The notes under the pieces are model-generated. The model worked only from the letters and a program-made list of their open reading frames with translations, ran no database searches and was not told the origin of the DNA. The position numbers and the translations under genes were made by a program. A stretch of 22,814 nucleotides of DNA from Chalciporus piperatus. Lineage: Eukaryota > Basidiomycota > Agaricomycetes > Boletales > Boletaceae. The DNA lies in assembly GCA_038093975.1 (NCBI GenBank), contig JBBPTG010000339.1, forward strand, positions 1-22,814, in the 5' to 3' direction. This document shows positions 8,961 to 18,670 of this stretch, piece after piece (the stretch's first letter is position 1; the number at the start of each line of letters is the position of its first letter).

Positions 8961-9036
8961 TAGGTTGAGGTTTGGTGAAGGACTCGAAAACGGCGACGTG
9001 GCGAGTTCAACACGGTCACGTGATCCGTTTTCGCGA

Positions 9037-9560
9037 TTTTTGTACAAGTCCGAGCATGAGGAATGGCTACACATTATTAGGATCTCCTACACTACTAATA
9101 CTACATTTTTTTACTACACTTAGTACGCTTTTTTGTACACATTAGCTACACCCATCTATCCCACACTTTGCTACACTTTTGGTACATTGTTAGTACTACA
9201 CTTTGCTACACTTTTTGCTACACTCAGTACACTTTTTTGTACACATTAGCTACACTCATCAATCCCACACTTTGCTACACTTTTGGTACAGTGTTAGTAC
9301 GCTTTTTTGCACACTTTAAGCTACACAATCCCAATACACCTCCATACACTTTTTTGTACAGTTTTAGTACGCTTTTTTGTCCAGTTTTGCTACACCCAAT
9401 CCTAATACCCTTTGCTACACTTTTGAGTATAGTTTTAGTACGCTTTTTTGTACAGTTTTGCTACACTCAATCCCAATACACTTTGACACTTTTGAGCACA
9501 GTTTTAGTACACTTTTTTGTACACTTTGATACATCCAATCCCTGCTATATACTTTGCTAC
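9037..9560. repeat. Satellite array 2: second copy of TACACTTT / GTACGCTTTTTTG
   Basis: This array opens with CAAGTCCGAGCATGAGGA and ATTAGGATCTCCTACACT, closely matching the opening of the array at 6513. It continues with CTACACTTT, AGTACGCTTTTTTGTACA and CTACACTCAATCCC units (GTACGC words near 9122, 9299, 9368 and 9438). The similarity at the start indicates that both arrays derive from one element or satellite family with a defined end. Confidence 0.85.
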
Positions 9561-9841
9561 ACTTTTAAGCTCTATATAGACTTGGTAGCAACTCACCTGT
9601 GCTACTGTAGTCATAGATAGGAAGTTATTCTCACGCACTGGACATTCTGACAAATATCACACTATTTTGGCTACAGAGCTGTGCAGTGTGCTACAGCCAT
9701 AATCCTTTTTTGCAGATGTAATAGTGTGCTATCGAAAAAGTGGACATGTATACGAGTCCGCACTTCACCAAGACTGCACACAACATCGTGGGAAAGGACT
9801 GGGGGGTCCAGGAGCGCCCGGAGGGCTATTGTTATTTTGAC
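9561..9841. other. Short spacer between satellite and duplicated segment
   Basis: No supported gene. A plus-strand frame from 9740 runs into the duplicated segment, but its downstream part is not the frame used by the intact gene at 21406, so it is not called as a gene. Confidence 0.3.
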
Positions 9842-10978
9842 AGCCATCACCTTTATGGGATATCCACCGAATCCCTTGGATTCAACCATGCCAAGCGAAC
9901 TTACTTTCCCGCAGGCGTGAATGGCATCTGAATGTTAATATTACTACTAGTTCTCAGACTCTCCTGTATTAACTCATGTGATTGACTCTCACGATTTGGA
10001 TGTGATGTGAAGATGGAACCACCATCCTGTGCCGCTGTGGTACCGTGAATCATGATGGCAGATAACACCATTCACGCCGCCTTCCCCAGTGAATTTCGGA
10101 TAGTCTACCCCACAGAGCATCACTCAGGCCGACGATAAATAGAAAGAGGATAAATCATTCCAACGAGCGAGAGACCGAAAATTGTACACGCGCATGCTAC
10201 AGATGTATATGATGCGGAGGCGGACTAGGAAAACACGATGAGGAACGAGACGATCGACACAATAAAAGAAAACAAGCGAGAAAAAAGGAATATTCAACCC
10301 GAGAAGAACGGCGGGGACGAGGGCCCGGGGGTTATGAAACAATTTTGAACACGGGCGTCCATCGACCAACCAAGGGAGGGGAAACGTAACCAAGAGGGAG
10401 TGAGGTGTTGCAAACTGGACGGCGTGACGGGTAGGAGTGGCGAGTGAGTAGTAAACAGTACTGATCAACAGGAAGGAAAAAAAGTTAGGACACGAACGAA
10501 GATGTCGGGGGTGATGAACGAAGAAAATACATCGACACAGACACGAATACAGGATTCGAATTGGAACAACAATGTGTATGTATTGCGTTAGACATCCATC
10601 GCTCCGCTTTCAATGCACAGAACACAAGAAGAAGAAAAACACGATTGTACCGATGAAGAATTTATATTACAAGAAAGAAATGACGATAAATGAAGGAAAG
10701 AAAGTGGTGAAGATTATGTAGGCGGGAAAAGGAAAAACACATCATGATACCCTTTGAACTCGACCGCGACCCAAGCAGCTAGTGTGCACCGTTGGGCGAA
10801 GGGAAAACGGATGACGGCCGTGGTGCGGTGTCTCGGGGCGGCTTCACCCGGAACTCGCTGACGAGCCTGAGACAGACGTGGCTGAAAAAGGAGATGAGCA
10901 CAACGACTGATGGGGATCAAACGATCATCGTCTAGATCGGACTTACTCTGAAGGGAAGTGCGCATTAGGGAACCCGAC
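9842..10978. repeat. Segmental duplication, copy A (truncated gene ends)
   Basis: This 1.1-kb block closely matches 21404-22515, with scattered substitutions and small indels. It contains the last exon of the plus-strand Ser/Pro-rich gene (frame ending SELTFPQA, stop 9918-9920), the whole intergenic stretch, and the last exon of CCR4 on the minus strand. Outside these limits the two loci are unrelated. Copy B holds both complete gene ends joined to their upstream exons, so copy A is the derived one. No terminal repeats or target duplication were found, so a transposon is not indicated. Confidence 0.88.
10779..10977 (-). pseudogene. CCR4 3'-end fragment in duplication copy A
   Basis: Read on the minus strand this holds the last 31 nt of the penultimate CCR4 exon (10977-10947, GFPNAHFPS), a GTAAGT intron (10946-10882) and the last exon (10881-10779). 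The frame is still open. The exon carries 6 extra nt relative to the copy at 22419-22323, adding two codons near the LVSEF motif. Everything upstream of the fragment is missing, so no deadenylase can be made from it. Confidence 0.8.
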
Positions 10979-11200
10979 TTTTCGAGATAAACTGTTCCTC
11001 CTCTTCTGGACCCCGGGCCGGCAGCCAATGTGATGTCATGATTCCTGCAACATTTTGTCCTACTCGTGGAAAGTGAGCTCATTGTGATTGGTACCCTCGG
11101 CGCTCGCAACTGAGTACAAGGAACACCAAAAGACAAAAAGCAAAGAGGCTCCCACTGGGAGGTACGTTTCAGTCACTTCCTCACAGCAGCGTCATTCAAG

Positions 11201-11640
11201 TTGTTGGACCTACGAGCAAATTCTGACCGCGAGAAACCAGGACCAACTAGGCTATTCAGCTCCCTGCGACAGCGCTATTCGGCATGGCAATACAAGCTAT
11301 CATTGTATTTTTGGGGCGATGAAACACCTGTTCAGAAGTCGTGATCTTTAATTGTTTCTGCACCTCCCCATGTGGCCAACACCGGTCCGTTGGGTCCATC
11401 AGCGCTCAGCATCTGAGATCACGTTTCCATTATTTGTATGAGTCACGACAGTCTATACACCAGACACTGCTGAAGCATTGCGATGGGCCAGATCACGAAG
11501 TTCTCGCCGATCAACCTAATATTGTGAGGGATCGGCGTTGTCGGAAAGCTCAACTTGAAGTCCAGTGGAACGAGAAGGAGAAGTTCAAGCTTGCAAGGCT
11601 CAACCTAACCTGGCCATGCCTAACAAGCATGTGCCCGTAG
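11201..11640 (+). CDS. Partial spliced gene of unknown function
   Basis: I do not recognise this protein. Two exons can be phased: 11201-11337 and 11403-11640 (stop 11638), with a 65-nt intron that has a weak GTCGTG donor. The first exon reads LFSSLRQRYSAWQYKLSLYFWGDE. The second is charged, with YESRQSIHQTLLKHCDG and QLEVQWNEKEKFKLARL, suggesting helices. Upstream exons probably lie in 11030-11160 (ATG at 11031 or 11038, GTGAGC donor), but I could not choose a consistent model. It ends 100 bp from the stop of the convergent minus-strand gene. It may be a fragment left next to the duplication breakpoint. Confidence 0.38.
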
Positions 11641-11740
11641 TCCTTCATCAGGGAGTACATTATAATGTACATACAACTTTAACGCATCGTATCCTATGTA
11701 GATTCAGTGTAAACCTAGTCATGGGCAGCTTCATGGTTCG

Positions 11741-14700
11741 TCAGAAAGTCTTCGAAGGCGCTCGATTGCCTCGGGGGTCCACTCGGGGGGGACTAGGCTC
11801 CCCTGGACTACGGGCTGGAGTGAGGTATGCAGCGCCCTGAGCACCCAGACCGGCCTGTTGGGGATTCGGTGCTGCATTACCAGTCGACGTGTATGTAGCT
11901 AAATGGAGGTTCAAATCGTGCTGTGGAACGAGTTGGTGGCTAATTCGCGAGACTTACGACCGTTGTTCTTGTATCCATCGTTCATCAGTGTTGGGTTCAC
12001 AGTGTTTGGGCTGATTAAACATTGTTGGTAGACACCTCCATGATAGTGGATACTTGGTGGCTTGGGGGACGCCTTGACAATGAGATCCGCAAGGGCTTTA
12101 ATGTCGACTATGGCAAACATGCCATCAGCCTTAGTGATCATCAAGAAATGATTGTCATACTAGGCGGGTGTGATGATATAGATGCGACATTTTGAACACC
12201 AGCGTGGGAGCCGACGTCCGGAAGGTTGTCTCCAACTGGATCTGGGACGGGAGCTGTAATAGAATTAGCCTTTGTTTATCAAAAGAATGACTGTCTTACG
12301 AGGAATTTTCTGATTACCGGTCCTGTTGATTGGACTGGGAGATGAAGATGTGCCGTTTTGCGGGGCAGCACCCAAAATAGCTAGATGACCACAGGTTAGT
12401 CGGTCCTGTAACCAACCATTAGGGCTGCTCAATTCTTCGTGAGTTCAGGTCAGGTCAGGTCAACTGTGGTCAGCGAGGATTTAGCGAATAGCCGACTGTA
12501 GCCGAGCCACGTTGTTAGCTAATGGCAGCCCGCTGGCGTCCGTGATGACCTGGCTATGACCGTACGACGCCGGTCGCTCATTATCGGTCTTGTAATCATG
12601 CCTCCGATTCGCAAGGCTGTCAATCCTCTTCTAATGAGTGCTATTACATACCAAAGCATTGCATTCACTTTGTCCCAACGCCGAAACACATTGGAGCTCG
12701 AGAATCCCGATTTGGATGCAGATCAAGAGGAACATCTTCTCACCCGGTCTAAAGTGTTTGCGCAAATGAGTAGGGCCCTCTTCTCGCGGCTGCTTTCGCT
12801 CGAAAGGGCACGAGGGCCCTACAATCAATGGCAGAAGTGCAAGGACTTCTTTCCGATAGCATTAAGCTGGCCGGATAGAGATTTTCGCCACCAGTTCAGG
12901 TAGGTACTGCTCAGTACACAAACGAATCGTAATAACATTGATATCAGAGTCTCGCGCAACACATTCAAATGGCTGGTACACATGCTTGAACAACACCCAA
13001 TCTTTCAGTCATCTGGAACGAAGCCGCAGCGTCCTGTTCGTTATCAGCTTGGTTGCTTTCTGATGCGTTATGGCACTCATGGTGCGGACTCACTTCATGT
13101 GGCTCATAAGCTTGGGATTGGGTTCGGGACTGTCTTCCATTACTGTAAACGTGTCGTGCGTGCGTTGCGTGAGCTTGGATTGCAGAGCGTATCGTGGGGG
13201 GATGAAGCTCGTCGCATGGAGGTTGCAGACTATATCATGGAACACTACGGTCTTCCGAACTGCGTGGGCATCTTGGATGGCTCGCTGATACGCTTGACGG
13301 AAATGCCTTCAAGAAATGGTGTTACTTTTCTAAGTCGGAAGAAATTTCCAGCAGTAAGCTAGTATTTCCATTCAACTTATGTCGTGTCTCCTAATTTGCT
13401 CTGTGAAGATCAATGTACAAGCCATCGTTGACCATGAAAAGCGATTTATTTCTTTCGAACTTGGGTGGCCTGGGTCAGTCACAGATGTTACCATGTGGAA
13501 ACGATCCAATGTTTGGCAACACCGGCGTGACTATTTCGCTGGAAATACACAGGTCCTTGCTGATAAAGGCAGGTTTTTTGTATCCATACAAACTCACTTA
13601 TTCATTTGTTGATTTTTAGGATATCCTTCGTCACCGTATGTCCTTCGACCATTCACAGAGCCCGAAGTCCGCAACCAGCCACCACAGGAAAAACTGCGAC
13701 GGCGTAAATTCAACAAACGTCTCTCCTCTATCAGGATTTATGTCGAACATGCCTTTGGCATGCTCAAAGGTCGATTTCCCTCACTCAAGGATCTGCCACC
13801 GGAACTGAATATTCAGCATACCTACCGACTTATGGAGGCTCTTTTTGCTATTCATAACATTTGCATCGACCTTGGGGACACCCCGGAAACCATTCCATTT
13901 TACGATCCCAGAGATTCCGATGACAATGGTGGCGATATTCCTGTTGACATTGACTTACCAACATATGGGGATATTATAGAGCGAGATATTCAGCTGCCCA
14001 GCTGGGAAACTGACGAGTGGCTTAGACATGCTGGTCAAACACGTAGGCTTAGAATATTAGATGATTTATTTCCACTAGAGTAATAATCGAATCGAAGTCC
14101 ACATTACATCGTAAGATAACGCATCAGGAAGTTCTGCGCTGCCAACTTGAGCTCTTGTGGTGCGCCTGGTGTGTTCATGATATCTGTCGCATTCTTTACC
14201 TTCGCGTTCATCTCTGCGAGATCAATCTCGCGTTGTTCCTTTGTAACCTTGAACTCCCGATCTCGCTCTTCCCGCTCCTCTCGTTTTGTCAGCAACTTGA
14301 GCCGTTCAGTGTCCGCCTTCGCACTCGTCTCCAAGTACTTCGTATTGGTCGCAAAAAAGTCAGCAGTCTCGGAACTGACTCCTGAACGTGAGGCAACTCG
14401 CTTGTGACGTGGTTCGGGAACACCTGTCACGGCAGACGTAGATTTCGTAGGTTTACTCTTCTGTTTGGTCTTCGTGTCCTCGACTTTTACCCTCTTGACT
14501 GGCCGTGGGTTTTCGGGCTCGTTATCGCTCTCATTCTCAGGCTTGTCATCATCACTGCTGAGGGAAATAACCTCAGGTTCAGACAACAATCCAGAATGAT
14601 GGTTATATTCTCGCGACAACCCAGGATGAGCGCCAAGCCTAAAATAGATTTTGCTGTCATTCGTTTGATTTTCTCATCCATATCGTTGTGTCTTACCTTT

Positions 14701-17054
14701 CGTTGAAGAGTGAGTACCATCCTCTATCATACCACCGCTTCAGACATTTTCCTGATAGTTCGCCAACATCTTTTCCTGCGCTTTTGGCTGCACTGATCCT
14801 CTCGTCCAGATCGCCTGCGGTATCCGTATCAGGATCACCACCACCATTTCCAGTGAAAGATTCGAGTGCCAAGATGTTCGAAAATGTTCGGCGAAGTCGC
14901 TCGTATTGCGATTTGATGGATTCCCAGGTACGGTGTCCTTTAAACACTCCATCTGCCAACTTGAAAATATTTAATCACACATGGAGGTGCGGAAAGAAAA
15001 TTTGTACCTTCATGTCTTATAATAACAATATCGACTGTCATATTGTTTATTAGGTCGGCTACTGGAGACTACCTTCATGTATGCTGATTTCGCATTGGAG
15101 GTTAGCAGCTCATATAGATCGCTATCAGCCCCCAACAATCCTTCAAGAAGATCTGTCCTCTCGTCGTCCGTCCAAACTCCCCCATTCAGCAAGGAATCGA
15201 GCGCTTTTTTCCCCTCCTCCATCTTCGCCACCTTTTTCGACTGCTTCCGTGAAGTGGGGGCCGTCTTTGCGGGCTTCTCCTTCAATGCCGGTATGGTGTT
15301 CTCCTTCCGATTGCTTTCGACCACTGAAACTTTGTCTTCGAGCTTGTCGGAGGCTTTAGTGTGGTCTTGCTCCACGACTTCGAGTTGGACGGCGAAGACT
15401 CCGACTGACGATTGATGGTCGGTCCTCGATGTCTGATGATCCGGAACAGCAGCGTGGTTACGCTGAGCATCTGAGCGTTGCTGCTCTGGGCCAGCTGAAT
15501 GGTAATCAATCGAGGACACCTCTTGCCTCGGGACTGGATACTCCTGCTCTCTGGACCTTTTCATTGCCAGTGAGTGGACTTTTTTTTCGAAGTAAAACCT
15601 GTTCAGCTTACCCAGACACTTCGCCATACCATCCTTGCGAGCTCAAAGGCACCACTCCCTGCCAATCATTGCTCGTTCCATCCCAGAATCCCGTGCTGTG
15701 CTTCGCCTGTGAAGGCTGATGCAAAAACTGCTCGGACTGGCCTCCGGGAGGAGCGATGTAACCAGGAGTGCTGTTGCTGAGGATATCCCGGCCGTGAAAT
15801 GCAGGTAGTGACTGGAATTGGCCTTGATACAGCTCATTCTGAGGAGCTTCGTGACTGATGAATTGGCCATAGACATTATAGTAGCCATTAGGGGTTTCAC
15901 TAGTGTAGTAGCCAGACATCGGAATGTAGTACTTGTCTATCCTACATCTCAAAGGCTGCTCGGGACACTTTGCAACGGCCGGTGAGAGTGCCGTCACCCG
16001 GACTCTTTTCTGGGTTGGCTCGGGCCACTAGTCCACCGGCTACAGTCGGCTATTCGCTAAATCCTCGCTGACCACAGTTGACCTGACCTGACCTGAACTC
16101 ACGAAGAATTGAGCAGCCCTATTGAATGAATGACCGTCGTACGAGAGGCGGTGTTATCGGCCCTGGACGCAAGAACACTCGAGGCTTCGGGCGTCATGTA
16201 TTCGGCACTTGACACGACGCCAGAGGCAGGAATGTTACTATCTGAGAGTGGACATCCGATTAGCTATGACAGTTGTCAAACGAAGGACCATCCTACGAGC
16301 GCTATCACCATCAACATCGCCGAGAGACATCGAGTCGGTGTATGGTTCGTCGAGGGCCGTGTAATAGCTGGCTACATCCACTAAAGACGCCGTTTCTGGC
16401 TCAAGGGGCTCATCAAGGGAGAATCCCATCACCTGTTCATTCGCGGCGACCTTGGTGGCTGCACTTCCCGGTCAGGGATATGAGACGTTTATAAGGGTGA
16501 AGGCACCTTCTTCTGTACGAGTATTCGCCAATTGGAACTCCAGAAGGTCCCACTCAGCCTTGCTAGAAGTTCGCTGTTCACATTTTTAGTTTTCAGTTAT
16601 TTCCCCCCCGTTCAGATCCACGAGGGGGTTACCTTGGCTGAGTCATAGAGTCCGGTTCCGGTGTGGTAGATATTCTCTGCGTTCCGTCGGATCTGATTTC
16701 GCTTGATAAAGTTCAACAAGCTGGTGTTGTTTCGTTTGTGCAGCAACTCTTCCAGCTCCTTTGTTAGACTCAAATCCACCCGTCAGCTACGGTAGAACTC
16801 GGAAATCGAGGTACTCACAAACGATGATTCCATTTGAGGTCATCGAAACCCTCCGGATAACCACCCCGGTGCTCTGCCACTATTGTGTGAACTTTGAGGA
16901 GTTCTTCCGATGTCATTTGGACTAGCAGGAAACTACCACTCAGCGATCCCTTCTTGGGCTCCGACCTGACAAACCGGTTGTCGACGTGCTTGAATGTGCC
17001 TGCTGTGCCAATCCCACCAGGGAACAGGACGCTGAGTCGGTTTTGTAAAGACAT
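11741..17054 (-). CDS. Nine-exon gene of unknown function hosting a transposon in intron 5
   Basis: Exons on the minus strand are 17054-16819, 16768-16633, 16573-16487, 16432-16309, 16241-16143, 12380-12318, 12253-12161, 12107-11958 and 11898-11741. They sum to 1146 nt, or 381 aa. Every junction is in phase and, apart from intron 5, the introns are 50-67 nt with GT and AG ends. Intron 5 (16142-12381) contains the Harbinger element; without it and one ATT it would be 59 nt, with a GTACGA donor and GACTAAC branch point. The N-terminal half looks folded (MSLQNRLSVLFPGG, FLLVQMTSEELLKVH, FLTKELEELLHKRN). The C-terminal half is Ser/Pro/Ala-rich and probably disordered. No family is recognised. The start ATG faces the kinase gene 262 bp away. 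The splice model is inferred but strongly constrained by phase. Confidence 0.68.
12418..12420. repeat. Target site duplication ATT (left); partner 16121-16123
   Basis: ATT directly flanks both ends of the transposon. A 3-bp duplication is the signature of PIF-Harbinger integration; many members prefer TWA, so ATT is a slight departure. Confidence 0.75.
12421..12504 (+). repeat. Left terminal inverted repeat of Harbinger element, 84 bp
   Basis: This is the exact reverse complement of 16037-16120 by base-by-base comparison. It contains the tandem word AGGTC three times (CAGGTCAGGTCAGGTC), a possible transposase or Myb-protein binding site. Confidence 0.95.
12598..14083 (+). CDS. PIF-Harbinger DDE transposase, about 443 aa
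   Basis: This enzyme would cut and paste the element. Exons are 12598-12899, 12948-13353, 13409-13568 and 13620-14083; introns are 48, 55 and 51 nt. The N-terminal part (to about residue 200) holds a helical DNA-binding-like region (VAHKLGIGFGTVFHYCKRVVRAL). Catalytic acidic residues fit the superfamily: D211 in VGILDGSLI, D288 in VLADKGYPSSPYVL, and E332 in IYVEHAFGMLKGRFP; the conserved GSVTDVTMW lies at 258-266. The third intron starts GC (GCAGGT), and only that donor keeps the conserved LADKGY motif in frame. An upstream in-frame ATG at 12556 is possible. The C-terminus is acidic. No stop or frameshift was seen, so activity is plausible but untested. Confidence 0.92.
14104..15919 (-). CDS. 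Harbinger Myb/SANT-like accessory protein, about 529 aa
   Basis: Harbinger elements encode a second, Myb/SANT-like DNA-binding protein that helps transposase reach the nucleus and the element ends. Exons on the minus strand are 15919-15612, 15556-15073, 14959-14697 and 14638-14104, with introns of 55, 113 and 58 nt, all in phase. The first 100 residues are Tyr/Gln/Pro-rich. Residues about 230-351 carry the domain: VWTDDERTDLLEGLLG, FKGHRTWESIKSQYERLRRTF, ESFTGNGGGD and KRWYDRGWYSLF, all familiar from fungal transposon-associated copies. The last exon has an acidic SSDDDKPENESDNEPEN run, a basic KRVKVEDTKTKQKSK nuclear-signal-like stretch and a charged coiled-coil-like tail. It ends 20 bp from the transposase stop, so the two genes converge. 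Confidence 0.88.
16037..16120 (-). repeat. Right terminal inverted repeat of Harbinger element, 84 bp
   Basis: Identical in reverse complement to 12421-12504, ending CAGCCCT next to the ATT at 16121-16123. Confidence 0.95.
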
Positions 17055-17316
17055 GATAATGGGGTGATGGGGGTATCTTAAGGGCGTGATTATCCATATC
17101 TCGTTTTAAGTAGGGACTGCGTGGAAAAGAACCATTAATCGAATGAGAACATGGAAGAACAACAACTCTGGGTCTGAGATCTGAACGACGATCTGGAAAT
17201 TTACTTCCGCTCAACTTACTTACATAACTCCGCGAGGATTATGGGTGCTTGGAGGTCCACAGATGTCCATATTTAGGTATGTTTACTTCAACACGAGGTT
17301 GGCAACCAACCTGACC
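17055..17316. promoter_or_regulatory. Divergent promoter region, 262 bp
   Basis: The start codons of the minus-strand host gene (17054) and the plus-strand kinase gene (17317) face away from each other across this gap. It must hold both promoters and 5' leaders. No obvious TATA box or repeated site was seen. In-frame start codons for the kinase at 17263 (ATG) would shorten the gap. Confidence 0.5.
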
Positions 17317-18670
17317 ATGGAGGGACACTCGGCCCAAGAAACTGGACAAGACACAGCTCAGCCTGAGCCCCAAGAGCTCGGTGAGGTTCAACTACCCCAC
17401 GCCGACCTTTCCCCTGCAGAGGCGTGGTGGTACTATCGCTATGAATGGTTCAAGGAGCGTGGATATCTTCTCCGAACGCGATATTCGCCGGGCTGGAGTC
17501 CTTCGTGGATTGAACCCAAGAAAAGTAGATGGATGTGTGAGGACGGCCGTCCAGCCATGGTAAGCCTGCTGTAACTCCGCGCCGTCAACGTTCGATTAAC
17601 CGAAAGTATAGTATCCAAGCCGACTCCTCGATGCCACACGTCTCTCAGACGGGGCCCATGTTGTGCTAAAACTCGTGAAGAAAACTAACCATCCGTTCGA
17701 GGTAGAGATTGCTCAATTCCTCTCTTCCGAGCCACTGGTTGGTGCGAGGGACAACCATTGCGTCCCAATCTACGAAGTACTCCACGCCGTTCCCGCAGAC
17801 GAGGAGATCAATATAATTGTTATGCCACTGCTATTAAACTACACCAGACCTCCATTTGATACAATCGGAGAAGCAGTGGAATGTTTTCGACAATTATTTG
17901 AGGTGAGCAACTTTTCGTCTTGACTGTCAGTCGCTAAATTTCCATAGGGTCTTCTATTCATGCATAAACATCGTGTTGCCCATCGGTGCGTGACGCTATA
18001 GGAGATTTGGCTTGTTAGTTACATCTCGTTTTCCTTCGCAGGGATTGCACCTCACTCAATGTCATGGTGGACCCAACGAACTTTTACCTCGATGCATTCC
18101 ACCCTGTCGACCCAGTGATGAAGCGAGACCACTCAGGCCGTGCGCGGTTCAAATCTCGTACAGAAGGACGCCCAAGATATATCTTCATCGATTTCGGGAT
18201 ATCACGTCGCTTCGACCCCTCCGTGTTAGAACCCAGAGCACCACCGATTGAGGGGGGAGATAAGGAAGTCCCGGAGTTCTTGAAATCCAGCAAACCCTGT
18301 GATCCATTCCCTACAGATGTTTTCTACATTGGGAACATGATCAGGCAGGATTGCATCGAGGTAAGCACAGATGCATTCCTGTGGCTTCGCTAAGCGACTC
18401 TTCCAGACCATGGAGGGACTTGACTTCATGCTCCCTCTGATAACTGATATGGTGCAGGAAGACCCGTCGAAACGTCCGACGATGCAGCAGGTCATGGATC
18501 GGTTTCAAGCGATTCTAGCTGGCCTCAAAACACGGACGTTACGTTCGCGTGTTGTTATGAAGAAGAGGGAGAGTCTGTTCGGTGGTTTCTTCCACAGTAT
18601 CTCGCACTGGATACGACGAATTAGGTTCATGATTATGGGTCTTCCTGCTGTACCGACGCCCTCATCGTGA
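17317..18670 (+). CDS. Protein kinase domain protein, about 384 aa
   Basis: This is a cytosolic kinase-like protein of a type common in mushroom-forming fungi. Exons are 17317-17559, 17612-17902, 17948-17985, 18042-18360 and 18407-18670; introns are 52, 45, 56 and 46 nt. After an acidic N-terminus comes AWWYYRYEWFKERGYLLRTRY, the usual lead-in. The domain has a VVLKLVKK strand with likely ATP lysine K101, catalytic loop HRDCTSLN (D192, N197) and IFIDFG (D241). The C-lobe ends with QEDPSKRPTMQQVMDRF. The key catalytic residues are present; a clear Gly-rich loop is not. The HRD motif is split by intron 3. The tail after the domain is basic with a hydrophobic stretch (IRFMIMGLP). Substrate is unknown. 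The start was chosen at the ATG in ACCATGG, before the conserved region. Confidence 0.88.

Larger units (their letters stand above)
12421..16120. mobile_element. Complete PIF-Harbinger DNA transposon, 3,700 bp
   Basis: Terminal inverted repeats of 84 bp, starting AGGGCTGCTCAATTC, bound the element and are flanked by ATT. Inside are the two genes expected of Harbinger transposons: a DDE transposase (plus strand, 12598-14083) and a Myb/SANT-like protein (minus strand, 15919-14104). Their stops are 20 bp apart. Both frames can be followed end to end with good splice sites and no disabling mutation that I can see. Together with identical repeats this suggests a young, possibly autonomous copy. 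It lies in intron 5 of a minus-strand host gene. Confidence 0.95.

Noticed and set aside
8406..9074. 222-codon minus-strand frame
   Set aside because: It runs through GC-rich tandem modules, has Pro/Ser/Thr-rich composition set by the repeat and no recognisable domain. Unspliced coding is not supported.
9740..9931. Plus-strand frame ending FPAGVNGI in duplication copy A
   Set aside because: The intact gene at copy B uses another frame of the same exon (ending FPQA), so this is a shadow joined to unrelated upstream sequence.
10124..10468. Minus-strand frame, with a relative at 21662-22147
   Set aside because: It lies in the duplicated intergenic DNA between convergent genes. The two copies differ by indels that break the frame relationship, so it is not treated as coding.
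14147..14706. Plus-strand frames over the Harbinger right half
   Set aside because: They are shadows of the minus-strand Myb-like gene, whose exons carry clear conserved motifs and phased introns.
15000..15080. An 8-nt microexon between two ACATGAAGGTA words in the Myb-like gene
   Set aside because: Including it would break the frame. One 113-nt phase-0 intron joins the conserved parts directly.
12421..16120. Possible TTA target site for Harbinger
   Set aside because: Shifting the left end by one base gives TTA, but the right flank then reads TAT. ATT is the only 3-bp word repeated on both sides.
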